Counted from the first letter of the stretch, positions 34,301-46,345 are shown. The stretch: DNA of 64,000 nt from Piliocolobus tephrosceles (GCF_002776525.5 NC_045441.1:83029954-83093953); one strand, 5' to 3'. Notes: generated by a model not told the origin, from the letters alone. Numbers and translations: made by a program.

Positions 34301-35972
34301 TATAGATTTAGCATAATTAGTTTCATACTTATGTGATATTCTAAAATTTAAAATAATTTAACTTATTTTAATCAATCAAATATTAAAATTGAGGTAAATA
34401 AAAAAATGCTACCTCTATAATAATAAATACAGGGAAGAGAGGAAATTACTGTGGAATGGTGTGGCGTGGATTATAAAGTAAAATCTCATAAATCTCATAA
34501 TGTTGAATCTAGCTTTATAAGGAGAGCCAGACACATGCTTCACACAGTCAGGGATTAACTTTTTGAGTCAAAGAGGTATTACCATTAATATTAGGTCCTT
34601 TGTTAAATAATGTGAAACAGAAAGGTTCAAAGGATTAATTCATACCCCAGGAGGGCTCATGCAGCAGCCTCATTTTTTTTTTTTTTTTTGTAATCACTGC
34701 CCTGAATTATCATCTCTCGAAGCCCTGGTTTTCTATGGTACCACTAGACGTACTCCTTACCTTCTGTTGAATGCATTTTCACCAAGTACTATGATAAAAT
34801 TAGCTCTACTTATTAAAGCTTATTCCTTTTGAGGGCAGCTGAGAATGAAATATACGCTACTAGTGCATCAAAATGTTTACTTAAATTTTTATTCTAGTCA
34901 AAGACCAATTTCAAAGCTAAGATCATGTTTTATTACTTCAAAATGAGATGGAGAAAAGGAAGATTCAAATGATTTAAATTTCAAATTATAAGTGAGATAC
35001 AATTCCCTGAGTTTTGCTTAACCATAATAAATTCTGGTTATTTATGAATACCTATATTTCAATTTTCAAGTTCTACAAGGGTATATTAAGAACATTAAAT
35101 TTGCTACATTGCTATAAAACATGACAGAAAGAAATTTTCAGTTTACTGTATTCAGGAAGGAGAAAAAGTGGCTGTACAGTTAGTAAAACACTTGGCAAGG
35201 CAAAAGAACAGAATTTCATAGGAGGGAAAAATCAATAAGGAGTATGGTAGGTGACCTCCTATGTATAGATTGACTTGACTGACATAACCACACTCTCAAC
35301 ATGATTTTTGCTTAATTGAAGTGCATACCTGGGATATCTTGCTAAACATTTTGAAAGGTAGATTATACTAACTGCTGTCATTTTCTCACTTCCCATTTAC
35401 TCTTTTACTACTGCAAACTGGTGCCCTCTTCCATCTTTTGCTGGAACTATTCTCTGGAATGTTGTCAAAAAGTCATATTTTACAAATCAAATGACATACT
35501 CTAAATCCTCATCCAGATATTCTAGAATGTTCTCTCTTCAATTGGTCTCTGAGTGTCATAGTTACTAACTCACAACCTATCATGCTTCCTTTCTTTGTCT
35601 GATTTTATTATATAGTGCCAAGAACTCAAAGTGCCCTTTCAGCTATAGGGTTTGATGAGACCATGACATCTTTTGCCAATCACCCCTTACTTTAGGTCAA
35701 TTATACAACAAATCCATTTCTCTAAGTGTCAGGGACTGTCTTTCAAATAGATCCTTCTGTGATTTCAAAATCCTATTGTTTGGCATCTCAGAATTCCCCC
35801 AAATCTAAAATAACTCAATGATTAATTAGAGAAAGCAACCGTCTTTCAGGATTAAGATCTCAGATTTCAAAACAAGATGACCCAGGCTCAGATTGCATTT
35901 GCCAACACTAGCTATTGGGAATTTGAACAAATTAATCCCCCAAAGCCCTAGTCTTTTAATCTATAATAATAT
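34301..35972. other. Unique sequence, no gene recognised
   Basis: AT-rich sequence with a 17-base T run at 34673-34689. No other repeat or gene recognised. Confidence 0.4.
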
Positions 35973-36283
35973 GGAGCTGCTCACACATGGGGATCACACC
36001 CGTAATCCCAGCACTTTGGGAGGCCAAGGCGCGTGGATCACTTAAGGTCAGGAGTTTGAGACCAGCCTGGCCAACATGATGAAACCCAGTTTCTACTAAA
36101 ACTACAAAAATTAGCCAGGTGTGGTGGCATGAGCCTGTAGTCCCAGCTACTCTGGAGTCTGAGGCAGAAGAAATGCTCGAACCCGGGAGGTGGAATTTGC
36201 AGTGAGCTAAGATAGCACCACTGCACTCTAGCCTGGGCAACAATGCAATACTCTGTCTCAAAATAATAATAAGAAGAAGAAGG
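35973..36283 (+). mobile_element. Alu (AluS/J type), plus strand
   Basis: The first ~20 bases are decayed. From CACACCCGTAATCCCAGCAC the Alu is clear, with an A-rich middle at 36101-36111 and a tail of AAT/AAG units (36260-36283). The open minus-strand frames over it are antisense Alu and not genes. Clear TSDs were not seen. Confidence 0.93.
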
Positions 36284-37988
36284 AGCTATTATTTGTGCCT
36301 ACTTCACTGAGTTACTACAAGGAACAAATAAAGTAATAGATGTAAATGCCCTAATGACTTGCATACTTTGAACCCCAAATAATTTATTACTGCTGTTGTT
36401 GCATTTTTAAACAGAAATTCACACCATAACATGTTATAAATTGACCAGAAACCACAGTTCAGTTCAGGCTAGAGGCAGACCAGCCTCACAGGTCATTCAT
36501 ATAAACACTTTTCTTCCTGGTGCATTTTATTCCATAGTGTTAATCCTACCAAGAATAAGCCCAGGATTTGATCATGCCAGAATTTTCTGGGTAAAAAATG
36601 CAAGGCCAGGAGATGTTTGTTTTTGGGCTGAGAGGTGAAAGATGAGTAAAAAAAATGGTTGGTTTTTGAATGGGCAAAGTATTGTTGAAGCAGAGGAAAC
36701 CCATCTGTGAACTATGAAGGCAGAAGAACAGAGGTAACTTGGGAAAGCCCACTGGCAGAGTGCTGCTGCTGGTGGCACCTGTAGGGGAGAAAGTGTTGAA
36801 GCAGAGCTGAGTGTTCTGTTTTCCTTCAAACAGTATAATGGGGATCATGTGACTTTTTCTTTACAAACCTACCACCACAGCAAGGACCTCAGGGAAAACC
36901 AAATAAACAAGCACATAAAAAGCAACAAGAAAACAAAAACTTCAGCCTCAGTAAGAGGCTGTGTTACAAAGCTTGATTCTGCTGGAGACTCATGAGTCCT
37001 TCTACTGAAGGAGGTAGACTGTCCAACACTTCTGCCTACAATTCCCTCAACTTCAATATTCCCAGCTCACTCCAGATAAAAACTAAAAGAAAGAAACCTC
37101 TACTTTTCACATTTCATGGGCTTAATAACAATGATTTACCCAGGCTCAGGGAGTTCTAGAAGTAGTTTGTCATTTGTGTTCACTATTGCAAAGAACAAGG
37201 CCATAGTTTCTGCATCTTCAAAGGCAATGGATTGACACTTTCATTGGTTAGGTAAATCAATTCGGGCCATGACATAAAACTTAAAGTATCACTGTGGCCT
37301 AAATGAGATAAAATGTCAATGTTTCCCTATTTTGAAATGAGTAAAATTTTGTATTTCTGGTCATACCTATTTCAACTTGAAATGTGTTTTCATACAAAAT
37401 TTAATAAAGAAAATAAAGTGTTTAGTGACTTCGTTTTAAAATCAGTAAATCCATGCCTTCTAAATAACTATTCCACAGATCTTCTCTGTCTGGGTTCTAT
37501 GTGTCCAAACAGAATGTTAAAGTATATTTGAAGTGTATTAAAAGTTGGTTACTTATTTTATCCAAGGTCTTTGAAATTTTTCAGTAAAAACTCTCTTAAC
37601 TTATCCCTAAAGAACTGACTTGCAGGCTTACCAATAGCTTCTTATTTCTCTGTAAACCACAGTATCTAGAGCTTGGATGAGGTGAAGAGTATACCATCCT
37701 CGGGCACTTGAGAACTTGACTTCCCACCATCCAAGCCTGTATGCTTATAAGAATATATATTTCTTCCCCAACCTGTTTGTGGCAGTTATACTTGTTACTT
37801 CTAATTATATACTTTAATTGAATATTTCATTTCTTGATAAAATATTTTTGAAATGAAAGAGTTATTTCTATGAAAACTAGGTTCAGTGTTCTGGAAAGGC
37901 TCAGGAATAGATATTATTGAATTATGTATGAGAACAATGACCTTAGAATATTGAGGAAATAGTATTAATCTAGAAAGATTTTACATTC
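36284..37988. other. Unique sequence, no gene recognised
   Basis: About 1.7 kb. The part 36440-37090 is less AT-rich and has open minus-strand frames of 85-100 codons in two phases (36546-36848, 36572-36829), which is typical of chance frames in GC-richer DNA. No recognised repeat or protein. Confidence 0.4.
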
Positions 37989-37992
37989 ATAT

Positions 37993-38758
37993 TGACAGAC
38001 AGGACTAGCTGGATTTCCTAGGCCAACTAAGAATTCCTAAGCCTAGCTGGGGAAGGTGACCACACGTACCTTTAAACACAGGGCTTGTAACTCAGCTCAC
38101 ATCCAACCAATCAGGTAGTAAAAAAGGGCTCACTAAAATACAAATTAGGCTAAAAGCAGGAGGTAAAGAAATAGTAAAATCATATATTGCCTAAGAGCAC
38201 GGGTGGTGATTGGGATATAAACCCCAGGCATTTGAGCTGGGAGTGGCAACCCCTCTTGGGGGGAAACCCTTTTGGGTCTCCTATGGGAATACTGTTTTCA
38301 CTCTATTACATCTTGCAACTGCACCCTCTTCTGGTCCGTGTTTGTTCCGGCTCAAGCTGAGCTTTTGCTCACTGTCCACCACTGCTGTTCGCCACCGTCG
38401 CAGACCCATCATTGACTTTCACACCCCCGGATCTGGCAGGGTGTCCGCTGCACTCCTGATCCAGCGAGGCGCCCATTGCTGCTCCCAATCAGGCTAAAGG
38501 CTCGCCATTGTTCCTGCAAGGCCAAGTGCCCAGGTTCGTCCTAATTGAGCTGAACACTAGTCACTGGGTTCCACGGTTCTCTTCTGTGACCCATGGCTTC
38601 TAATAGAGCTATAACACTCAGTGCATGGCCCAAGTTTCCATTCCTTGGAACCCGTGAGGCCAAGAACCCCAGGTCAGAGAACAAAAGGCTTGCTGTCATC
38701 TTGGGAGCAGCCCACCCCCCATCTTGGGAGTTCTAAGAACAAAGACCCGCCTGTAAAA
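37993..38758 (+). mobile_element. Solo HERV-W LTR (LTR17)
   Basis: A 766-bp LTR of the ERV1 class, beginning TGACAGACAGGACTAGCTGG and following the LTR17 order of U3, R and U5. Four-base direct repeats ATAT flank it at 37989-37992 and 38759-38762, the TSD expected for retroviral integration. No internal sequence or second LTR is present, so it is a solo LTR left by LTR-LTR recombination. A TATA-like GGATATAAAC lies near 38214; the usual ATTAAA-type poly(A) signal reads ATTACA at 38305-38310, so 3' processing is likely impaired. The last bases of U5 are changed (CTGTAAAA). Annotation only; no coding sequence is present. Confidence 0.93.
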
Positions 38759-38893
38759 ATATAGCTTCACAAGTATCAATTCTCACTGTACTTTGAAGAA
38801 CCCAAATTAGTAGTTATTTTTGATGAATAAGGACATTTTTTATGCAAGAAAAGACAATGTGCAACTCCACTTTGAGCATGAGCAGGCCCGTGC

Positions 38894-38920
38894 AAAAAAA
38901 AAAAAAAAAAAAAAAAAAAA
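38894..38920. repeat. Poly(A) run, 27 bases
   Basis: A homopolymer after GGCCCGTGC. No L1 or Alu body is recognised upstream and no AATAAA lies within 40 bases. Confidence 0.95.
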
Positions 38921-39237
38921 TTCAGCTCTACTACAAGGGATTCAGGGATAGTCTAAGTTAAAATGGTAAGCTCTGTATATATCATCTCACAATTTACAGC
39001 TTTAAGGGGTTACATTTTATTAACTAACTGACCACAAGTTCCAACAGCATTAGCTAGAAAAGTTTTCTCTGCCCACTAGGACTTTTGAGGCACAGAGCAA
39101 GGAATATAAAATTTGCTCCTAAACACCTAAAATAAAAAAAAATTAAGTATATTAGTAGAACTATAGCTGAATCATTTTACTTTTTTCCTCCTTCAGTTTA
39201 GCTCACAGATATGCTAAAATAATGCAGTGGAACAGTT

Positions 39238-39306
39238 TGTATATATATATATCTATATATCTGCATATTTAGATATATATACACACACAAACACATGCAC
39301 AAATAC
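39238..39306. repeat. (AT)n/(AC)n microsatellite, imperfect
   Basis: GTATATATATATATC followed by interrupted TATA units and then ACACACACAAACACATGCAC. Confidence 0.9.
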
Positions 39307-40070
39307 ACTAAAAAGACTTCATGTAGCTTTAAGTTATTTTAGTACCATTAATTTGTGTTGTCTTAACAGGAGTTACTACTGAAAAAGCTTATGATAATCA
39401 GTTTATAAATACTATAAAGGCTACAAAGAGAAAAATAGAAGAAAAATGCCCATTCTGAGAAAAAGTACTGGGATAGTTATTTTCTTTTCTCTGTGGATAA
39501 GGCTTTCTTTGCTAACAAGATAGTTAGTGTCCCTAATCATTTCACTGAATAGAAGCAAGCTTAAATAAACATTATTGGTACTCAAAGTCAAGTACAATGT
39601 ACTATTTCTGTTTAAATAGACACCGTATGATATTGTTAAATCTTCATCTCTATGCTTTAATGATTATTTTGCTTTACTGTTATTGCTACAGAAGATCTGA
39701 TTTTGTGGTTTCTTTAGTTTGTATTTAAGATACAATAAAAGATGAGGTTACTTACATAATAAGGAACTTTATGACAAGTTAAATAACTTAGCAATCACCA
39801 TTTGAACCTCTCATTGTTCTGTTTGAGATTCTAGCTTAGTTCAATAATAGCTACCATAATTGGCAGTTTCACCTGAGCTGGAAAATGCAGAGTTCAAACT
39901 CTAAGGCATTTTTACTGCAGTTTTTTCTTTTATTCTTCTCATAAAAGTCATTCTTTAATTCTAGAAACTCTTTTCCCAATTGTTCACAATCCTTTAAAAG
40001 CATTATAGGAAGTACACCCTGCTTATATTCCAACTTCATTTTTCAAGAATTGGTTACTTTGTTCAAAATA

Positions 40071-41419
40071 CAGTTGACTCTTGAACAACACAAGTTTGAA
40101 CTGCGAGAGTTCCCTTATACATGGATTACTATTATGATTATTATTATTATTATTTTATCTATCTATCTTTCTATTTATTTATTTATTTATTTTTAAGACA
40201 GTGTCTTGCTATTGTTGACCCGGGGTGGAATGCAATGGCACAATCTCGGCTCACTGCAACCTCCACCCTCCTGGGTTCCAGCAATTCTCCTGCCTCAGCC
40301 TCCCCAGTAGCTAAGATTACAGGTACCTGCTACCACGCCCAGCTAATTTATTTATTTTCTTTAAAGTTTTAGTAGAGACAGGGTTTCACCATGTTGGCCA
40401 GGCTGGTCTCAAACTCCTGACCTCAGGTGATCCACCAGCCTCGGCCTCCCATACATGAATTATTTTCTAGAAATATACTGGAAAGTTTTTTGGAGATTTG
40501 TGGCAATTCAAAAAAACTAGCAGACAAACCACATAGTCTAAGAATATAGATAAAAAGGAAAAAGAAAGAGGTATGTCATAAATGCATAAAATATATGCAA
40601 AAATTAGCATATTTTATCATTTAAGATATACACAAATCTATTTTAAAAAGTTAAAATTTATGAAAACTCATTCACACAAATACCGACCCTACATGGTACC
40701 ATTCACAGCCCAGAGAAATATAACCAAATGTAAAGATGCAATATTAAATCATAACTGGATAAAAAATAACTGTGGTAGATATATACTGCTGTAATAATTT
40801 CATAGCCCTCTCCCACCACTATTATGGTGATCTCAAATATTACAAGAATCTGCTAATCATCTCCACTTGGGAAGTTCATCTCTCCAATAAATTCTGTATA
40901 GAAGTAAAAAGTGATCTCTCCAGTTTTCACATACTTTTTGTCATGTTTAGCGCAATACCATAAACCTTAAATAACGCTGTGGGACTTACATAAAGCACCA
41001 ATAGTGATGCTGGAAGTACTCTCAAAAATCAGAGAAAAGTCATGATATTACAAGAAAAAGTTGAATTGCTTGATATGTACCATGGATTGAAATCTGCAGC
41101 TGTGGTTGCCTACTATTACAGACAGACGATTCGTCTTGCAAACAGACAACACAAACTTAAGATGTTGATAAATATACTAGAGTACTATAAATTTATTTTC
41201 CTTATGATTTTCTTACTAACATTTTTTTCCAGCTCACTTTATTGTAAGAATACAGTATTTGATACACATAACATATAAAATATGTGTTAATTGATTGTTA
41301 GTGGTAAAACTTCCTGTCAACAGCAGGTTATTAATAGTTACATTTTAAAATTATACATGGATTTTCGACGGTGCAGGGGTTTAGTGCCTCTAACTCCCAC
41401 ATTGTTCAAAGGTCAAATG
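40071..41419. mobile_element. Tigger3-like DNA transposon with nested Alu
   Basis: Left inverted repeat CAGTTGACTCTTGAACAAC at 40071; right end ACATTGTTCAAAGGTCAAATG at 41399-41419 is its reverse complement with changes. TA dinucleotides flank both ends (40069-40070 and 41420-41421), the TSD of Tc1/mariner-type elements. Internal text such as TTATTGTAAGAATACAGTA (41240-41260) fits a short non-autonomous Tigger element. The length includes an Alu of about 320 bp. Exact subfamily (Tigger3 or relative) is from memory and should be confirmed. Confidence 0.8.
40128..40450 (-). mobile_element. Alu, minus strand, 5'-truncated, inside Tigger3-like element
   Basis: It lacks about the first 40 bases of Alu (the right edge stops at TCGGCCTCCC). 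The tail is a mixture of ATT, TCTA and TTTA units (40130-40193). TSDs ATACATGGATT (40117-40127) and ATACATGAATT (40451-40461) differ at one base. Confidence 0.9.
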
Positions 41420-41421
41420 TA

Positions 41422-42514
41422 CAATTTGGTGATTATGTTCTATATTTTCTTGAAGCAGAGGAATTCACTTTATGTTGGAATCCCAATGCACAAAAATGAA
41501 TATTCAATAAAATAATTGCACACTAAGCAGTCTTACTTGAAGACATTGCATTCGTGGATGCCAGGGGATAGGATACCAATCTAGAAAGTGTTTTTCACAA
41601 TTGTGGAAATTATGATGACATTCTGAAATCATTTTTTAACAGAAAATAGCCACCAGTAATATAAAACTTATATACAAATAAAATGTCATTTTCAAGGTAT
41701 ATATTAAAATGTTTTGTAAAACTTTCCCAAAACACATTCTGATAACAAACACATGGTATGATATACAATAGGTCAACATTGAGATACAGTGATTCTGTTT
41801 AGAAACTCATTTCTTTACTGAAAGTGTCTAACAGCATAACTGTATGCTTAGTTTGTTTTACTTCCTGGTTCCTAAGAAAAGTTGAACCAAGTTGAAGTTT
41901 CCTTTTAATTCTGGTTCCGGGAGTCTAAACTAGATATAGTACTTCATAATCACATTCTTTAAACCAAATCTTCTGTTTGAAGTGCAAGAGTTCTTTACAG
42001 ACTGTATATATAAAGACATTTAATTTTATGTATAGTGTGTTTATTAATTTTAGCATGACATGGGTTAGCACATACGTCTTCCCTTAAGTTACATGATAAA
42101 ACTCCTGTCTTAAGGGATTCTGCCTTCCAAAAAATTAAAAGATATATACATTTTTTGACAAATGTGCCAAAAAAGCTTTCTCATTTGTTCTTGGTTTCTC
42201 CCATTCTGCTTTGCAATTTTCTTATGTTTTTCTTTTTTGTGAAATACAATTTTATCATTTTATTCTTCATTTCAATTTAACCTGCTTGCATGTATCACCT
42301 TCTGAAGTCATTCTTTGTGTATCCTCTATCTATTGTATAAACCCCAGACATTTCACCATCTGTATAGTCTATGTCTCATTAGCAGAACACTTGAAATTCA
42401 GAGATAGCTGAGTGGTAAATGTAATACCCCAATTATGCTTAAAATTTCATACCATAAGAATGGCAGAAAAGCACTCCAAAGTCAAACTGATTTCTGTTTT
42501 TAGCCATCTAGTTG
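41422..42514. other. Unique sequence, no gene recognised
   Basis: No repeat or gene recognised. Confidence 0.4.
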
Positions 42515-42785
42515 TAGCATGAAGCAGAATAATCAGTTTAGAACACCAGTTTTGAATATGATAGACCAAGATTTGAATCCCGAAAGTTCTACCCAACAGC
42601 CTTGTGACAATGGGTAAGTTATTAACTCTTAATGCATCACATTTTCTTCATATTTTGAAGTAACACAGAAATATGTGCCTCATATGGCTGTTTTGAGGAT
42701 TAAATAACATATGTTATGTGACATATGTAAAATATATGGTATAGAGCAAGACAAATAAAAAAACACTAAATACATTTGTGCTATT
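42515..42785 (+). repeat. MIR (SINE), plus strand
   Basis: Near complete. TTGAATCCCGAAAGTTCTAC, the core near CTTGTGACAATGGGTAAGTT, and GCTGTTTTGAGGATTAAATA appear in order. Confidence 0.85.
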
Positions 42786-45251
42786 ATTATTCTTAATCTC
42801 ATTATTTAGCCTAGAGACAATGGTACTGATATCTAATAGTTTATAGATATTATTTTAATGCTTCAGACAGCAATACAATGTTATACTGTATATCTAATAC
42901 ATCAGAATTATATGATTACAACATGAAAGAGAAGAAATTTTAGAAAATTCTTAATAAAAGTGATAAAGATAAAGCTAAGTTTGATATACAGTAAACACAT
43001 GGGAACATATTTTCAGTATTGTTTAAAGACATGGTGGAGAGTGTTACCAGTAAGTAACATCATCATCAAGAGTAACAAAACCACAGATTGTGTATCTATT
43101 GTGTCTCTATGCCAACCACCAAAATAAGAGCTTCACGTAAACTCCTGAGTTCTTCTCCCTGTCAGCTGACCATTCCGTCTATGGCAACAGACACAGAATT
43201 GTCTAGCATTTTGATTGCTTTACAAAATACCAATCCACCTAAGTTTATTTATCCACTTTCCCCCCAGTTTTCCATGATAGCTTCTTTCAAAGTAAAAAAA
43301 ACAGGGCACTTGTGAGAACATATGGGTCCTGACGTATAACTACAATTCGCTCAGTTTAGTGTTTTTCAAATTATTGTCCTGGAAACACAGTGTCACGTGA
43401 TGGTAATAGTCAAGAAAGGGGTATTTTTAATCAGGTTTTTTTACTATAGTAATTCTAGGAGTCATTTGCATGCTAATGAGGTTATTGTATAGTAGAATAT
43501 GTAGTGTTAACAAAGCTCATTTTATAACAAAATGAGTATTTTGGGTGGTACATTTTAAAGCTCTTGAAGAATGCTTGAAAAAGCATTATTTGAGAGATAG
43601 CAATTTAGATGTAGAATTAAAAAATCCTTTCAAACTAACGAAATGTAAAAACGGTCATTCTCTTGCGTAAAAATATCAGCTAATATTTGCCAACCTATTA
43701 GTGGGAAGGAATGGAGGGAGAAGAGAAAGAAGAAAGAAACAAAAGAAGAAAAAATGAATGGGGAAGGAAATAAGAAAGAAAGAAAAGAAGAAAATATATC
43801 TAATTGATTTAAAGGATGATGCCTGCATTTAGAATTATCTCTTTTCAATTGAAGATCTATGCAGAAAATGTTTATGAAACAGTTATAGGTTCAACACACT
43901 GCTCTACTACCCACTTCAACTTCAGTCACTGAAAATTCATAAATTATTAAAAATATATTTTTTGCTAAAAATGACCAACACCATTTCCGTTGTAACTGCT
44001 TCTGACTAGACTTATTACTGATAACCCGCAAGTGATAGAAATCAAACAGATAAGCAAAGAAAAAAAGATAACACTAAATGAAATGGAAACATTAGAGTTA
44101 ACTCTCTTTCCTATTTTTCATAAAACACATAATAAGCCATTGCATTTGGCTGATTCTTTAATAATTTCTCTGTCCTGAAGGCAAAAAATTGATAAATTAA
44201 GCCCTTTACTTCTCACCCCCACCAAAAAAATCAAAAGAAAAAAGGAATAACAGAAACAAGATTTCACAATTCATAAAGTGGCGTTCAACAAACAAAGCTT
44301 GTAAGTTAAAAAATACTGAGCTCCCATGTGTGACTTTAACTATAAAAGTTCAACCCAACAAATGCTTTTGCTGGTAGCTGTGGTTTCACTTTAGGAACAA
44401 AATTAAAGGTAGTAGTAAATGAAAAGTATTAGGATATTTTCCCCAAACAACTGGGAATTTTATTTCAGATCTACCTTACATTGCATTGAATCAACAAATG
44501 AACTATATTTTTCTAGATTCTATTTTTAGGTCAAAAGCTCTTTAGGAATTTGACTTTGGTTAGACAGATAAAATGCACTTGGAAAAACTACAGAGTAAGA
44601 TGGTATCTTCATAGTCATTTTCAATGCCAATATTTGAAGTTTTGCATTTGTTTATGAGATGAAATCATGATAAATCTTCAGAACTCATTGGGGAATTGAA
44701 TGTTTTAAAAAAAGTAAAAGAGAGTGGGCTAGGGAGATGTGTATCTATACCTGTTACAAAATGGTGACCAGTTGTAGTAAATTATATTCACATTCAATAA
44801 GACTCCCCCCCCACCCCCAAATAGGAATGTTGTCCACATGCTACAGACTGAAATACACAGATACTAATTTGAAACTAGAGAATGAAGAACATTATTAGCT
44901 TTTTAAAGATTACGTAGCATATGACAAATCCTAAATGTGTTCCTCTTATTCATCACATTATCCATTCATTTTCTGTGTAGATCATTATCAACATGCTATT
45001 TATGATGAATTATATATAATGTGCATAAAATTTACTATCTCATATTGCTACAGAAATTACCCTTAAAAATCACTATGCTATTGCATTTTCTAGATCAGAA
45101 AAAGTATTACAAATAACAAACGTATGAGTGAATGTTTTGATAATCTCTCTCCAAACTGGAATATATAATGCCAACTTTGAACCAGATATTATGATATTTT
45201 ACCAATTATCCATAAAAAGCAAAAATTTCTTTATAAAATCTCTCCTATTAA
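42786..45251. other. Unique sequence, no gene recognised
   Basis: About 2.5 kb without a named repeat. It holds a purine tract at 43705-43796, a C run near 44804-44817 and an octamer-like motif pair at 43464-43477. Confidence 0.4.
43705..43796. repeat. Purine-rich (GAAA)n-like tract
   Basis: Almost only A and G on the plus strand for 90 bp, degenerate. Confidence 0.8.
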
Positions 45252-45375
45252 GGCCAGATGTGGTGGTTCATGCCTTGTAATTCCAGAATTTTGGGAGGCT
45301 AAGGTGGGAAGATTGCTTGAGCCCAGGACTTTGAGACCAGTCTGAGCAACATAGTGAAACTCCATCTCTGTAAAA
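45252..45375 (+). mobile_element. FLAM-type free left Alu monomer, plus strand
   Basis: It begins GGCCAGATGTGGTGGTTCATG and ends around CATCTCTGTAAAAG, one Alu left monomer without a right monomer. Its changes are typical of the oldest Alu-like elements (FLAM/AluJ left arm). Confidence 0.8.
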
Positions 45376-45385
45376 GAATATGTAT

Positions 45386-45814
45386 AAAATGAAACCAATG
45401 GAACATTACCTAGGTAACATGATCTCAATAGTCTATGGTATATATTCCACTTTCACACTTCCAAGTTAAATGGTAGTAAAATCAGGAATGGTTTATATTA
45501 CTTATATTTATATTATAAGTCGTTGTTTCATGTGGATTAGTTTATCCCAATGGGGAAGTTGTTTTTGATATAAAACTGTAGACTATTGGCCGGGCACGGT
45601 GGCTCAAGCCTCTAATCCCAGCACTTGGGGAGGCCGAAACGGGTGGATCACGAGGTCAGGAGATGGAGACCATCCTGGCTAACATGGTGAAACTCCATCT
45701 CTACTAAAAAAAAAATACAAAAAAAAAAAAAAAACTAGCCGGGCGAGGTTAAAAAAAAAAACTGTAGACTATTGAGATCATGTTACCTAGCTAATGTTCT
45801 GTTGGCTTCATTTT
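45386..45814. repeat. Inverted repeat, 50-bp arms, AluY within the spacer
   Basis: Arm 1 (45386-45435) and the reverse complement of arm 2 (45765-45814) match at 46 of 50 positions; the inner 26 bases are identical, including GGTAACATGATCTCAATAG. Before the AluY inserted, the spacer would have been about 143 bp. The spacer itself is not clearly palindromic. No named family is recognised. A local template switch during replication, or an old foldback element, would give this form. Confidence 0.9.
45588..45757 (+). mobile_element. AluY-like insertion lacking the right monomer
   Basis: It starts GGCCGGGCACGGTGGCTCA and is close to a young Alu through the left monomer. The A-rich linker is expanded (A runs at 45705-45714 and 45719-45734), and the element stops after TAGCCGGGCGAGG, a few bases into the right monomer, with a 10-A tail. 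TSD AAAACTGTAGACTATT (45572-45587 and 45758-45773) is perfect, so this is how it inserted, not a later deletion. Confidence 0.93.
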
Positions 45815-46194
45815 CAAAGTTAGCACCAAATCTACTATATATAGGTTCAAGAAAAGTGTAAACAGGACTTCTTCTAGATGTATCCTCCTGGGTTTTAGAG
45901 ACTGCTTCACTTCAGAAATCATAATATGCTACTAATCAGAGCAGACTTGCCCAATGTGCTTTCACAGGCTGCGGAGGTTTCTCCACACAGTTGTAGGAGT
46001 CAGCTCTCAGTTCTCAGATAGAGGTCTCTAGCCCTTCTTCTCTTGGTGAAGAGATTCCTAACCACAAGGCAATCTCTCCAGGAAAGGTGGTTAGAGTCCC
46101 ACACAATGATATGGTGTCCTGGGAAAATGTTCAGCTCCAAGGGGCACAAGAGACTGGCAGGATCTGGAAATTGCAGTGTTTGGACACAGCACAA

Positions 46195-46345
46195 AAATAT
46201 CTGAATCCTAGTTTTAATTCTGCTTATTAGCTATGTGAATTTCAGCTTGTCAATTTCACTTCTTCAGCCTCTATTTAGTCAACTAGTAAATGGGAATAAT
46301 GATGCAGAATGTTGACAAAGACTAGATGATATGATGTTCTTAGCA
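46195..46345 (+). repeat. MIR (SINE), plus strand
   Basis: Text including TTATTAGCTATGTGAATTTC and AACTAGTAAATGGGAATAAT follows the MIR core and 3' side. Confidence 0.75.

Larger units (their letters stand above)
38763..40068. other. Unique sequence, no gene recognised
   Basis: Contains a 27-base A run and an AT/AC microsatellite, listed separately. No gene or named repeat. Confidence 0.45.

Noticed and set aside
36546..36848. Two overlapping minus-strand frames of 85-100 codons
   Set aside because: They are in different phases over the same GC-richer DNA, with no splice sites or recognisable domains; most likely chance.
37993..38758. Internal HERV-W genes near the LTR
   Set aside because: No internal retroviral sequence on either side; only a solo LTR is present.
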